A DNA stretch of 64,000 nucleotides, taken from positions 69,217-133,216 of the forward strand of contig JAUWPV010000001.1 in NCBI GenBank assembly GCA_030611385.1, read 5' to 3'. Below are positions 40,705 to 51,437 of the stretch, piece by piece (within the stretch, counting starts at the first letter, position 1; each line of letters starts with the position of its first letter). The DNA is from Bacillota bacterium. Lineage in GTDB: Bacteria; Bacillota; Dethiobacteria; DTU022. The position numbers were made by a program, and so were the translations under genes. The notes under the pieces were generated by a model. That model was not told the DNA's origin and did not search any database. It was given only the letters and a program-made list of their open reading frames with translations.

Positions 40705-42405
40705 GTGGCTTCCCTGAGTTTATACCGGCGCTGTCGCCCGCTGACATTTGGTGACATGACGGGACAGGAACATATAACCCGCACCCTGAGCAATGCCCTG
40801 CTCTCCGACCGATTGGCACATGCCTACCTGTTTTGCGGGCCTCGCGGTACCGGAAAAACCACGGCGGCCAAGATCCTGGCCAGAGCTATGAACTGCAAGC
40901 AATATCCTGTTTCTGAACCATGCGGTCAGTGTCTACCATGTCAGAATATTGCATCCGGAGTTTCCATGGATGTTATTGAAATGGATGCCGCTTCAAACCG
41001 GGGTATCGATGAAATACGCGAGCTGCGTGAGAGATCCCGCTTTGCCAGCGGCGAAAGCCGCTTTAAAGTTTATATTATTGATGAAGCGCACATGCTGACC
41101 ACCGAGGCCTGCAACGCTTTTCTGAAAACTCTGGAAGAGCCACCGCAGAATGTAGTTTTCATTCTGGCCACAACCGATCCTTCCCGCCTGCCCTCGACTA
41201 TAGTATCGCGCTGCCAGCGTTTTGATTTCCACCTGCTTAATATTGATCAAATCAGGCAGCGGTTGGATCAAGTCCTCACAAAAGAAGGCTGGCACTCTGA
41301 CAATGAAGCAGTTAATTTGATTGCCCGGCTTGCTGATGGGTCTCTACGCGATGCCCTGGGTATTCTTGAGCAGTGTTCTACGTATGGCGAAGGACAAATT
41401 ACTGCCGATCAAGTTCGTATCGTGACCGGTGCGACCCGGCTGGAAACTATCGGTGCCCTGGTCAAAGCCACCGTGGAAAATGATTTGGATTCCGCTATAG
41501 CGGTTATTGAACAGATGATTTTCAGTGGACGCGATCTTAATTTATTTTTGCGTGATTTTACTTTCGTATTTACCCGTCTGCTTCTTGAAAGTGGTGCGGG
41601 AATAGAAAAATCCTCAACCAAACTTCACGGCTTTGAAGAGCTGATTGCTGTTTATCATGGTAAGATAGCGCATGCTCTGTTACTGGATGCCGTCGAGCTT
41701 TTACATGAACTCAGCGGAGAACTGCGTCATGCACACTTTCCCCAGTACATCCTGGAGGTGGCTTTTATTCGTCTGTTCAGGCTGCTGCATGGCCGCTTGA
41801 AACCGGCTGCCGGTTTACAGCCACAGCAGGTTGAGTTACCGGTAAAAGATGCCCGGCCTGACCGATTGCCGGCTGCATCAAGGAGCCTGAAAGATACGGC
41901 AGTACCGCTGCTGTCCGCCGAAGCTGTGAAAGTGGATACGAACAGGCCAGAAGAAACTGCAACGATAGCACCTAAAGTAAGTCCGTCGCCCTCTACAGAA
42001 AGCATAACTGCGCTGAGAGAAGCTTGGCCACAGCTGCTGCAGCAGATCAAGAAACAGCAGAAGACGACCGCTGCTTGGCTCGAACCGGCAGTGATCAGCT
42101 ATTGCCGGGGTCAGCTGGTCAGACTGACCTATGCACCGGAGTATGATATCCACCGGATCAGGATTATGGAGCAGAGCCACCGCAAGCTGGTTGAAAGCGT
42201 CCTCGCTGATTTCTTGCATGGCCCGATAGAACTCAAGACGGAGATCGGTGATGTTGAATATCCTTCCAACCAGGTTCTCGGGCCGGGTGAACCGGTTAGC
42301 CCCCGGCAGGGTGAAGATCTTAAGGTAGAAGATCAAAAGAAAAAAGTGTCGAATGTGGAAGAAGCGATGAAATTATTTGGTGGTAAGTTGATTGATTCAG
42401 AGTGA
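40705..42405 (+). CDS. dnaX: DNA polymerase III subunits gamma/tau
   Basis: A 566-aa clamp-loader ATPase. Walker A is GPRGTGKTT; the zinc module has cysteines in MNCKQYPVSEPCGQCLPC; Walker B is IIDEAHMLT and the SRC motif is in TIVSRCQRFDF. Domain III and a variable tau-like tail (about residues 365-566) follow. GTG start about 10 bases after GAGGTG. It loads the beta clamp with HolA and HolB (the latter at 47197). The order dnaX-ybaB-recR is the classic bacterial arrangement. Confidence 0.96.
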   Translation: MASLSLYRRCRPLTFGDMTGQEHITRTLSNALLSDRLAHAYLFCGPRGTGKTTAAKILARAMNCKQYPVSEPCGQCLPCQNIASGVSMDVIEMDAASNRGIDEIRELRERSRFASGESRFKVYIIDEAHMLTTEACNAFLKTLEEPPQNVVFILATTDPSRLPSTIVSRCQRFDFHLLNIDQIRQRLDQVLTKEGWHSDNEAVNLIARLADGSLRDALGILEQCSTYGEGQITADQVRIVTGATRLETIGALVKATVENDLDSAIAVIEQMIFSGRDLNLFLRDFTFVFTRLLLESGAGIEKSSTKLHGFEELIAVYHGKIAHALLLDAVELLHELSGELRHAHFPQYILEVAFIRLFRLLHGRLKPAAGLQPQQVELPVKDARPDRLPAASRSLKDTAVPLLSAEAVKVDTNRPEETATIAPKVSPSPSTESITALREAWPQLLQQIKKQQKTTAAWLEPAVISYCRGQLVRLTYAPEYDIHRIRIMEQSHRKLVESVLADFLHGPIELKTEIGDVEYPSNQVLGPGEPVSPRQGEDLKVEDQKKKVSNVEEAMKLFGGKLIDSE

Positions 42406-42419
42406 AAGGAGTTTTGCCA

Positions 42420-42740
42420 ATGCCTAATGGAGGAATGGCGAAAATAATGAAACAGCTGCAGCAAGCCCAGACTGAAATGAGCCGCCTGCAGGAGGAACTT
42501 GGTGGAAAAACGGTCGAAAGTTCCAGCGGTGGTGGCGCAGTACGGGTTGTGGTTGACGGCCAAAAAAATCTGGTTTCCCTACAAATTGATCCTGAGGTGA
42601 TCAGTGAGGGTAATCGTGAAATGCTCGAAGACCTGATTATTGCAGCGGTAAATGAAGCTTTTCACCGCGTAGATGATATGATTGCTGCAGAAATGCAAAA
42701 GCTTACCGGCGGTTTAAATCTTCCGCCGGGAATGTTTTAG
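42420..42740 (+). CDS. ybaB: YbaB/EbfC nucleoid-associated protein
   Basis: A 106-aa protein with GGMAKIMKQLQQAQTEMSRLQEELGGKTVESSSGGGAVRV and the DLIIAAVNEAF helix of the YbaB family, which forms a DNA-binding dimer with a tweezer shape. ATG lies 8 bases after AAGGAG, 15 bases after dnaX. It is involved in nucleoid organisation and probably recombinational repair with RecR, by genome association. Confidence 0.96.
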   Translation: MPNGGMAKIMKQLQQAQTEMSRLQEELGGKTVESSSGGGAVRVVVDGQKNLVSLQIDPEVISEGNREMLEDLIIAAVNEAFHRVDDMIAAEMQKLTGGLNLPPGMF

Positions 42741-42768
42741 ATCCTGAAGGAGGCGGCGGCAGAAATCT

Positions 42769-43365
42769 ATGGCTTATCCGGTATCTCTTAAGAAATTAGT
42801 TGATGTATTATGTCGATTTCCTGGAATAGGGCAGAAGACTGCTCAGCGGCTTGCCTTTTACTTGCTTGGTTGCTCACGTGAGGATGTGATCGCTATCGCC
42901 AGAGCTATGGTGGAGGCAAAGGACAGGCTTACTTTTTGCGTGATTTGTGGCAGTCTTGCTGAAGCCGAAAGCTGTTCCTACTGTAGCGACCCGGGACGCG
43001 ATCAGTCCTTGCTTTGTGTTGTCCAGGAACCGCGGGATGTCCTTGTCCTTGAGCGAACCGGGCAATACCGTGGTCTATACCACGTATTACATGGTGCCCT
43101 CTCCCCTCTTGATGGTATCGGGCCGGAAGAGTTAAAGCTTGATCAATTGGTGCGGCGTGTTGAAGATAAGAATGTCGGGGAAGTGATTGTTGCGACTAAC
43201 CCAAATGTTGAGGGTGATGCAACGGCAGCCTATATTGCCATGCTTTTAAAACCGCTTGCAAGCAGAGTTACCCGTATCGCTTTCGGGCTGCCTGTAGGAG
43301 GCGATATTGAATATGCCGACGACCTGACCCTTAGCCGGTCTCTTGAAGGACGCCGTGAAATTTAA
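42769..43365 (+). CDS. recR: recombination protein RecR
   Basis: A 198-aa protein with the N-terminal HhH (LCRFPGIGQKTAQRLAFYLL), the C4 zinc finger (CVICGSLAEAESCSYC), the Toprim domain starting LLCVVQEPRDVLVLERTGQYRGLYHVLHG, and the C-terminal Walker-like region. It works with RecO and RecF to load RecA at gaps. It is the last gene of the dnaX operon and converges on the next gene. Confidence 0.97.
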   Translation: MAYPVSLKKLVDVLCRFPGIGQKTAQRLAFYLLGCSREDVIAIARAMVEAKDRLTFCVICGSLAEAESCSYCSDPGRDQSLLCVVQEPRDVLVLERTGQYRGLYHVLHGALSPLDGIGPEELKLDQLVRRVEDKNVGEVIVATNPNVEGDATAAYIAMLLKPLASRVTRIAFGLPVGGDIEYADDLTLSRSLEGRREI

Positions 43366-43387
43366 TCTTCGCAATAAATACTGTCTC

Positions 43388-44011
43388 CTAAAGGCGCATA
43401 TGTTCTTTCATCGCTCCGGTGACGATGGCCGGTAAGTGGGCATAATCCTCTGTCGGCAGGTAAGAATGCGCGGATCGATCAAAAAGGATGTTTGCCGAAG
43501 CGGGCATCTCTTCGTCTCCCGGCCAGATCGTAAAACAGATCGGTACTCTGGGCAATACCGGCACAACCATGCTGATACCGCTCAACACCAGCGGGTTACC
43601 GCCGAGGGCTTCTGCCGCTTTTTTAAATTCTTCAGGCCGATCGCCAAAGGTTTTGAGAAAAGGGGTTACCGCCCTCTTTTGAAAAGGTTCGCTATAGATA
43701 TCCCCACCGGGCAGGTGACGGTAAGCGATCCACTGCCTGGCCAGCGGAGTGCCATCAGCAGTGATCAGATAATGAAGGATGATGATTGTTAAATAAACCG
43801 AGGCAGTTTCTCCTTTCGCGGTCATTACTTTACCACTCGGGTGGTGCACCAGGTAGTTCTGATTGATAAAAGGGATCGCAAAGGTCTGATCTTCTTTAGT
43901 CAGGTCGACCCCGGCATTATGGGCGATCTTTCCCGGATCAAGGTCAGCGAAGTGTTCCACTGCTTTTTTCAGTGTTTCATCCAGGTTGAAGTAGCTGTGT
44001 TTCTTATCCAT
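43388..44011 (-). CDS. DUF3786-like protein
   Basis: A 207-aa soluble protein. LDPGKIAHNAGV, FINQNYLVHHPSGKV, QWIAYRHLPGGDIYSEPFQKRAVTPF and VPICFTIWPGDEEMPASANILFDRSA fit the DUF3786 pattern found in anaerobes, often near corrinoid or Fe-S genes. No catalytic motif or membrane segment is obvious. ATG follows GGAGGAAAGAC. It is transcribed away from guaB with the hydrolase upstream in the same direction. Function unknown. Confidence 0.75.
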   Translation of the reverse strand: MDKKHSYFNLDETLKKAVEHFADLDPGKIAHNAGVDLTKEDQTFAIPFINQNYLVHHPSGKVMTAKGETASVYLTIIILHYLITADGTPLARQWIAYRHLPGGDIYSEPFQKRAVTPFLKTFGDRPEEFKKAAEALGGNPLVLSGISMVVPVLPRVPICFTIWPGDEEMPASANILFDRSAHSYLPTEDYAHLPAIVTGAMKEHMRL

Positions 44012-44064
44012 TGTCTTTCCTCCGGTATTCTTAACGCCGGTCTTTTAAAAAGCGACAGTGATCA

Positions 44065-44847
44065 TTACCCGGAGGCGAGATGCCCAATAAACTCGGCTAT
44101 AGCCTGGTTAACGCTATCCGGTTTTTCCAGCATGACCATATGTCCGGCACCGGCGATTACCTCAACTTTCCCCAGTGGCAGCTTTTCTTCCAGATAGCGG
44201 CTATATTTGACCGGGGTAAGGAGATCTTCACTGCCGCAAATCATCAAGACCGGTTGACTGATCTGGGATACCTTTTCCATAACATCAAACTTGTCGCACG
44301 CACATAAATCGGCATAGTAGGTTGCAGCGGCAGTGGATTCAACTTCTTCACGCCCCTTCTTCAGAAGATCATCGGAAGCTTCGGGGCCATAAAGATAATC
44401 TGCTAGAACGGTCGGAACGATACCTTTGCTGAGCTGTTCCAGGAAGGCAGGCAGTACCCGCAGCCGTCCACCGCTGCCTATTAGGATCAGACCGAGGACT
44501 TCGTCAGGGTAGTGCAGGGTATAATCGAGAGCAATTGCTCCTCCCATGGAGTGGCCGGCCGGCACAAACGGGCCAAGCTGTACAGCCTGGGTGAAGCAAT
44601 GCAGCCATTTCCGGCTAAGAGAGATATCTTCAGCTGGAGGACCTTCCGAGCGTTCATGCCCGGGTAGGTCTACTGCCAGGGGGTTTACTTTTCCCCGCAA
44701 ACCTTTAAGCTGATAGTTCCAGTGGTGGTGCCCCCCGCCTGATCCGTGGCAGAATAAGACGGGGACACCTTCGCGATTGCTATCGCCGGCGTAATAAACT
44801 TGTTTTCCGTTAAGCGTTATATAGGGCAAACCAATTCCCCCCCGCAT
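44065..44847 (-). CDS. alpha/beta hydrolase
   Basis: An alpha/beta-hydrolase of up to 260 aa. The oxyanion region is CHGSGGGHHHW, the nucleophile elbow is GHSMGG, the acid is probably in ICGSEDLLTP and the catalytic His in GAGHMVMLE. A cap region lies between (LSKGIVPTVLADYLYGPEAS). The start is uncertain: ATG 44847 lacks a good site, while TTG 44829 lies about 7 bases after GGGGGG and would begin PYITLNGKQVYY. Likely an esterase or C-C hydrolase; substrate unknown. Confidence 0.85.
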   Translation of the reverse strand: MRGGIGLPYITLNGKQVYYAGDSNREGVPVLFCHGSGGGHHHWNYQLKGLRGKVNPLAVDLPGHERSEGPPAEDISLSRKWLHCFTQAVQLGPFVPAGHSMGGAIALDYTLHYPDEVLGLILIGSGGRLRVLPAFLEQLSKGIVPTVLADYLYGPEASDDLLKKGREEVESTAAATYYADLCACDKFDVMEKVSQISQPVLMICGSEDLLTPVKYSRYLEEKLPLGKVEVIAGAGHMVMLEKPDSVNQAIAEFIGHLASG

Positions 44848-44950
44848 AAATCTATTGATTGAATTCGTTTCTCATCGGCTGTAATCCTGCCGTAAAAGGG
44901 TTATTCTTTAAAAACAGGCAGATCGCAACTACGGTTTTTCGCTGCTTTAG

Positions 44951-46477
<1,527 letters not shown>

Positions 46478-46497
46478 TATTGTTTCAAATAACCCGG

Positions 46498-46530
46498 ATA
46501 CCGCAGGCCGGTGTTGCCTGCGGTATTTTT
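46498..46530 (+). terminator. terminator after guaB
   Basis: ATACCGCAGGC (46498-46508) pairs with GCCTGCGGTAT (46516-46526) around a 7-base loop, then TTTT. It leaves only 23 bases before tmk, so tmk expression may depend on read-through. Confidence 0.88.
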
Positions 46531-46553
46531 AGGCTCGAAATCTTAATAAAGAG

Positions 46554-47207
46554 GTGTTAAAAACGCGCGGTCTGCTGATAACTCTGGAAGGGATTGACGG
46601 CTGCGGTAAGTCGACGCAAGCCGTAATATTGCAGCGTTATCTTGAAGAGAGCGGATTACCCCATGTTATGGTTAGGGAACCTGGTGGGACAGCCGTTGGA
46701 GAAGATATCAGGCAGGTTTTGCTCGATAATCATTACTCCCTTTCGTTACAGGCTGAACTGCTGCTGTATATGGCAGCACGTTCAGAACTGACCGAACAGG
46801 TTATCCTGCCGGCTCTTCAGGCTGGGAAAGTCGTATTGTGTGACCGCTTTACCGATTCTACACTGGCCTACCAGGGTTATGGCGGCGGAGCTGATTTGGG
46901 TCTGATCCGGTTGTTGAACCGAAAAGCAACTGGTGGGATTTCTCCTGATCTTACTGTCCTGCTTGATCTGGCGGTTGAAGAAGCAGCCGGTAGGCGCGGT
47001 GCAACAGCCGACCGTATGGAAAGTAAAGATTTTCGATATCATCAGCGGGTTCGTTGCGGTTACCTGGAAATTGCCCGGTGGGAACCGCAGAGAGTAAGTG
47101 TGGTTGACGCTTCCGGTGAAAAAGAAAAAAAGGGTCGGAATATCTGGCAGCTGGTTCAAAACTTGATCAACAGGCGCCTTTCAATGAGGACCACTGATGA
47201 CTTTTAG
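46554..47207 (+). CDS. tmk: thymidylate kinase
   Basis: A 217-aa P-loop kinase that phosphorylates dTMP. Walker A is EGIDGCGKST; the DRX motif is in VLCDRFTDSTLAYQG; the LID region follows (EEAAGRRGATADRME); the dTMP-binding REPGGTAVGEDIR is present. GTG start with GAGGTG overlapping it, so the true start is slightly uncertain. It overlaps holB by 11 bases; tmk-holB-ricT is the conserved Firmicutes order. Confidence 0.94.
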   Translation: MLKTRGLLITLEGIDGCGKSTQAVILQRYLEESGLPHVMVREPGGTAVGEDIRQVLLDNHYSLSLQAELLLYMAARSELTEQVILPALQAGKVVLCDRFTDSTLAYQGYGGGADLGLIRLLNRKATGGISPDLTVLLDLAVEEAAGRRGATADRMESKDFRYHQRVRCGYLEIARWEPQRVSVVDASGEKEKKGRNIWQLVQNLINRRLSMRTTDDF

Positions 47208-48177
47208 CAGCCTGGCTGGACAGCAGGAACTGCGCCGTATGCTGACCGGAGCACTGGCTGCGGATAAACTAAGCCATGCTATTGTACTGGCCGGTCCCTC
47301 CGGGAGCGGCAAAAAAAGTTGGGGAAAAGCCCTGTCACAGGCCATACTTTGCGCCAACCGCAGTGGAGCAGAACCCTGCATGCAGTGTTTCTCCTGCCAC
47401 AGTTTCTGTAGCGGAAACCACTCTGATTATTTCTTTTTAGAACCGGATGGCCGTAGGATCAAGATAGCGCAGATCCGCTCGATCAGAAATAACTTTTATT
47501 TGAGTGGAAGCAAAAAAGTATGTCTGATTGACCGTGCAGAAATGATGACTGCTGAAACTTCTTCGTCCCTGCTAAAAATTCTGGAAGAACCACCGGTCGG
47601 TCTTTATTTTATCCTGCTGGCGGAGCAGCCACTGTTGCTTTTTGACACAATATTATCGAGATGTCAGTGTTATATGCTGCAACCGCTAAAGTATGCTGAA
47701 ATAATAGAACTATTAACCAGGGAGAGGAATATGGCCATGGAACAGGCATCCCTTCTGGCCCATCTCAGTGGTGGGCTTCCTGGTAATGCTTTTAAACTGG
47801 CTGATGATGATCAGTTTGCAGATCGCTTTGCAGAAGCAAAAACAATGGCCGGCAACCTTGCTTCCGGACGTGATTCTGCACTACAACTGCTTTCCCAGGC
47901 TGTTTCTCTGGCCGAGAGAGAAGACCTTATTCCTTTCCTCGAGTTAATCTGTCTCTTCTACCGTGATCGGTTGATTCAGAACCTCTGCGGTAACTGCGAG
48001 CAGTTAATTAATCCAGATCAGCCATCAGCTTGGGTCGAAGTCGTTTCCCCTACCGGTCTGGAAGAAGCTGTGTTGATGATTAATGCAGCTATATATGAGA
48101 TCAAAGCTACGAATGCCAATCGTCGTTTATTACTGGAAAAGACGCTTATTATGCTGCAAAGGAGGTTGGCTAAATGA
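47197..48177 (+). CDS. holB: DNA polymerase III subunit delta'
   Basis: A 326-aa AAA+ clamp-loader subunit. The P-loop is GPSGSGKKS, the zinc cysteines are in CANRSGAEPCMQCFSC, and ILSRCQCYML is the SRC motif of the DnaX/HolB family. Like other delta' subunits, its ATP site is degenerate. It overlaps tmk by 11 bases and ricT by 4, implying coupled translation. It joins DnaX (40705) in the clamp loader. Confidence 0.94.
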   Translation: MTFSSLAGQQELRRMLTGALAADKLSHAIVLAGPSGSGKKSWGKALSQAILCANRSGAEPCMQCFSCHSFCSGNHSDYFFLEPDGRRIKIAQIRSIRNNFYLSGSKKVCLIDRAEMMTAETSSSLLKILEEPPVGLYFILLAEQPLLLFDTILSRCQCYMLQPLKYAEIIELLTRERNMAMEQASLLAHLSGGLPGNAFKLADDDQFADRFAEAKTMAGNLASGRDSALQLLSQAVSLAEREDLIPFLELICLFYRDRLIQNLCGNCEQLINPDQPSAWVEVVSPTGLEEAVLMINAAIYEIKATNANRRLLLEKTLIMLQRRLAK

Positions 48178-48974
48178 CCAGAGTCGTCGGGGTTCGATTC
48201 AGACAGGCCGGGAAAACCTACTATTTTGAACACGGTTCAGATATATTAGCGCAGGGCGCACAGGTGATTGTGGAAACTGCGCGTGGTCAGGAAATCGGCA
48301 TGGTGATTGTTCCCGAGAAGGAAGTAACAGAAAAAGAATTGGTTCTTCCATTGAAAAAGGTAATCCGTCTCGCCACCGAAGATGATTGCTGTAAGGTTGA
48401 AGAAAACAAGCTTAAGGAGGCTGCAGCATTTGCCAGGTGCCGGGAAAAAATAAAGGAACACAGCCTGGATATGAAGCTGGTTAGTGTTGAATATACTTTT
48501 GATCGCAATAAGATCATCTTTTACTTTACCTCTGAGGAGAGAGTTGATTTTCGGGAACTGGTTAAAGATCTCGCTGCGATTTTTAAAACCAGAATCGAAC
48601 TGCGCCAGATCGGGGTGCGCGATGAAGCCAAGTACAAGGGTGGAATCGGACCTTGTGGGCGGGTTTTCTGCTGCACCACCTTTCTTGAGGAGTTTGAGCC
48701 GGTTTCAATACGAATGGCCAAAGGTCAGAATTTATCGCTAAATCCCACTAAAATATCCGGAGTCTGCGGTCGCCTGATGTGCTGTCTTCGTTATGAAGCC
48801 AGCGCCTATGACGATGCACGGGAAGAAATGCCCAAGCCTGGTGAAGCAGTGATCACTCCGGACGGAGAAGGCCAGATTAAAGAAGTTAACTATCACAAAA
48901 AGACAGTATTAGTGAAGTTGCAGGATTCAGGTAATGTAAGGGTATTCCCACTGGAAGAGGTTGATCGGGTTTAA
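48174..48974 (+). CDS. ricT: PSP1-domain protein RicT (YaaT)
   Basis: A 266-aa protein with the PSP1 C-terminal domain. The hallmark cysteine block GGIGPCGRVFCCTTFL and SGVCGRLMCCLRYE binds Fe-S clusters in the RicA-RicF-RicT (Y) complex that in Bacillus stimulates RNase Y and phosphorelay signalling. The N-terminus VVGVRFRQAGKTYYF is typical. The start overlaps holB by 4 bases. Confidence 0.94.
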   Translation: MTRVVGVRFRQAGKTYYFEHGSDILAQGAQVIVETARGQEIGMVIVPEKEVTEKELVLPLKKVIRLATEDDCCKVEENKLKEAAAFARCREKIKEHSLDMKLVSVEYTFDRNKIIFYFTSEERVDFRELVKDLAAIFKTRIELRQIGVRDEAKYKGGIGPCGRVFCCTTFLEEFEPVSIRMAKGQNLSLNPTKISGVCGRLMCCLRYEASAYDDAREEMPKPGEAVITPDGEGQIKEVNYHKKTVLVKLQDSGNVRVFPLEEVDRV

Positions 48975-49016
48975 ACAACAGTGGGGGCACGGTATGCCCG
49001 TGCCCCCACTGTTGTT
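48974..49016. terminator. bidirectional terminator between ricT and abrB-like gene
   Basis: A perfect 19-bp stem (48974-48992 with 48998-49016; core GTGGGGGCACGG) with a 5-base loop lies between two convergent genes. The flanking AACAAC/GTTGTT gives U-rich ends on both strands. Confidence 0.85.
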
Positions 49017-49035
49017 ATACTAACCTTAGCAATGT

Positions 49036-49278
49036 TTAATCTTTGGCTAGCTTGCCGATACATTCCCGGCAGACAATGCGGTTGCCAAAGTGCTTAACAT
49101 TGTCGGCGTTACCACAAAAGAGACAGGCTGGTTCATATTTCTTGAGGATGATTTTTTCAGCGTCAACGTAAATTTCAAGGGCGTCTTTTATAGCAATTCC
49201 CAGGGTACGCCTTAATTCTATTGGGATCACTATTCTTCCCAATTCATCTACTTTTCTTACAATTCCTGTTGATTTCAA
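49036..49278 (-). CDS. AbrB-family transition-state regulator with zinc ribbon
   Basis: An 80-aa regulator. The N-terminal swapped-hairpin AbrB domain is KSTGIVRKVDELGRIVIPIE through LEIYVD; the C-terminus has a four-cysteine zinc motif (CLFCGNADNVKHF and CREC). TTG 49278 is chosen as start because it lies 8 bases after AAGGAGG and the family begins MKSTGIVRKVDELGR; ATG 49284 would be only about 2 bases from that site. In Firmicutes such proteins (AbrB, Abh, SpoVT) control the transition to stationary phase and sporulation. It stands next to metG as in Bacillus. Confidence 0.93.
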   Translation of the reverse strand: MKSTGIVRKVDELGRIVIPIELRRTLGIAIKDALEIYVDAEKIILKKYEPACLFCGNADNVKHFGNRIVCRECIGKLAKD

Positions 49279-49323
49279 TAGCATTTCCTCCTTTTTTCGT
49301 AATGAAGCAAGACTGGTTCCGCT

Positions 49324-49353
49324 ATTATACCAGTAATTTACATGGAAAGTCAA
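49324..49353 (-). promoter_or_regulatory. promoter of the AbrB-like gene
   Basis: On the minus strand TTGACT (49353-49348) and TATAAT (49329-49324) are separated by 18 bases, about 45 bases before the gene. The TTG of the -35 box opens a longer frame that is not the real start. Confidence 0.8.
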
Positions 49354-49423
49354 TAGTTATTTTCCCGAATTGCTCAAGTTTACAAGAATATTACATGAGA
49401 TTTCTTTCTTTGTAAGGCTAATC

Positions 49424-49451
49424 TTGACAGTAAGATCTGCTTTGATATAAT
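49424..49451 (+). promoter_or_regulatory. promoter of metG
   Basis: TTGACA and TATAAT with TGA in the extended position are separated by 16 bases, 36 bases before metG. Confidence 0.85.
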
Positions 49452-49486
49452 TACGACATCTTTTACCGCATCGGGGAGGCCTAAAT

Positions 49487-51436
49487 TTGGCAGAAGAAAA
49501 AACTTTCTACATCACCACACCGATCTACTATCCAAGCAATAAGCTTCATGTTGGCAACTCTTATACTACGGTGGCTGCTGATGCAATAGCCCGTTTTAAA
49601 AGAATGACCGGCTACCGCGTCTGGTTTCTTACCGGCACAGACGAACACGGTCAGAAAATTCAACGTCAGGCTGAAGCGGCCGGTAAGGCGCCTCGTGTAT
49701 TTGTTGACGAGATCGTTGCCTGGATAAAAGAACTCTGGCAGGAACTCGATATTCAATATGATGATTTTATCCGTACCACCGACCCCAGGCACAAAGAAAA
49801 AGTAGCCCAAATATTTACACGTTTTTATGAACAGGGTGATATCTATAAGGGAAAATATGAAGGATGGTATTGCACTCCCTGCGAAGCCTACTGGACGGAA
49901 CGGCAGCTTGAAGATGGTAACTGCCCTGACTGCGGACGTGAAGTTGAGCTGATTGCTGAAGAGGCTTACTTCTTTAGGATGTCAAAATATGCAGAGCGAC
50001 TGCTCGATCATATCGAAGCACACCCGGAATTCATCCAGCCGAATTCACGTAAAAATGAAATGATTAATAATTTCCTCAAGCCAGGGCTTGAGGATCTCTG
50101 TGTCTCGCGGACATCCTTTGACTGGGGTATTCCAGTGCCATTTGATCCTAAACATGTTATTTATGTCTGGCTCGATGCCCTGAGCAATTATATTACAGCT
50201 TTGGGTTACGGTGAAGAAGACAGTATTTTTAAGACATTCTGGCCGGCTGATGTTCAGCTGATTGGGAAAGATATCCTTCGTTTCCACACTATATATTGGC
50301 CGATATTCTTGATGGCGCTTGACCAACCCCTGCCGAAAACCGTATTCGGGCATGGCTGGTTGATGCTGCAGGAAGGTAAAATGTCCAAGTCGAAAGGTAA
50401 TGTGATTGACCCCCGGGTGTTGGCGAGTCGTTACAGTTCAGATGCACTGCGCTATTTCCTGTTGCGGGAGATTCCTTTTGGGCAGGATGGTATTTTTAGC
50501 CTGGAAAATTTTATAACCCGTATCAATACCGATCTGGCCAACGATCTGGGCAATCTTGTCAGCAGGGCCCTGACCATGGCTGAACGCTATTTTGATGGGA
50601 TTCTTCAGGAACCACTGGCAGGGGATGAAAACAGTGATACTGAACTTAGATCCCTGGCCCTTGAAATCCCTGCCGCTGTTGAAACATATACCAATGATTT
50701 GAAAATCAGCGATGCCCTGGCAGAGTTGTGGAAACTGATCCGCCGCAGCAATAAATATATCGATGAGAATAAACCCTGGGAACTGGCTAAAGATCCGGCA
50801 AATCGCGGACGCCTGGGAACAGTTATCTATAATTTGATTGAGAGTATCCGCTTTATTGCTGTTATGCTTCAGCCCTTTATGCCACGGACCCCGGAGAGTA
50901 TCTGGCAGCAGATCGGTCTGAAAGATTGTCCCGAACTGCAGGGCTGGTCAAGCCTGCAGGAGTGGGGTGCGATCAAACCCGGGGTTGTAGTAGCGCGGGG
51001 GGACGATCTTTTCCCCCGGCTTAATCTGCAGGCTGAAATCAGAGAAATGCAGGAAAACAAGCCTGCCGGGAAAAGTACTCCTGAAGAGCAGGCAGAAATA
51101 CAGGAAGGTCTAATCAGCCTTGATCAGTTTCAGCAGGTGGATCTGAGGGTGGCCGAGATCATTTCTGCTGAAAGAGTCCCCAAATCAGATAAATTATTGA
51201 AAATAGAGGTAGAAATTGGCAATAACATCAAACGGCAGGTTGTAGCCGGAATTGCCGGGCATTATCAACCAGATGAACTGATTGGCAGGCAAGTGTTATT
51301 CGTTGCCAACTTGAAACCGGTTAAACTGCGTGGTGTGCTTTCCCAGGGTATGCTGCTAGCGGCGACTACCAAAGAAGGCCGTCTGGCCCTGACGACAGTT
51401 GATCGGGTTATTCCATCCGGAAGCAGGATCAGCTAA
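49487..51436 (+). CDS. metG: methionyl-tRNA synthetase
   Basis: A 649-aa class I synthetase. The HIGH motif appears as HVGNSYTTVAADA; a zinc knuckle insert has CTPCEAYWTERQLEDGNCPDC; KMSKS is in GKMSKSKGN; a C-terminal tRNA-binding (Trbp111-like) domain starts near ISLDQFQQVDLRVAEIISAE. TTG start behind GGGGAGG. The length and single CxxC pair fit the Bacillus type. It precedes tatD by one base, as in many Firmicutes. Confidence 0.97.
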   Translation: MAEEKTFYITTPIYYPSNKLHVGNSYTTVAADAIARFKRMTGYRVWFLTGTDEHGQKIQRQAEAAGKAPRVFVDEIVAWIKELWQELDIQYDDFIRTTDPRHKEKVAQIFTRFYEQGDIYKGKYEGWYCTPCEAYWTERQLEDGNCPDCGREVELIAEEAYFFRMSKYAERLLDHIEAHPEFIQPNSRKNEMINNFLKPGLEDLCVSRTSFDWGIPVPFDPKHVIYVWLDALSNYITALGYGEEDSIFKTFWPADVQLIGKDILRFHTIYWPIFLMALDQPLPKTVFGHGWLMLQEGKMSKSKGNVIDPRVLASRYSSDALRYFLLREIPFGQDGIFSLENFITRINTDLANDLGNLVSRALTMAERYFDGILQEPLAGDENSDTELRSLALEIPAAVETYTNDLKISDALAELWKLIRRSNKYIDENKPWELAKDPANRGRLGTVIYNLIESIRFIAVMLQPFMPRTPESIWQQIGLKDCPELQGWSSLQEWGAIKPGVVVARGDDLFPRLNLQAEIREMQENKPAGKSTPEEQAEIQEGLISLDQFQQVDLRVAEIISAERVPKSDKLLKIEVEIGNNIKRQVVAGIAGHYQPDELIGRQVLFVANLKPVKLRGVLSQGMLLAATTKEGRLALTTVDRVIPSGSRIS

Positions 51437-51437
51437 T

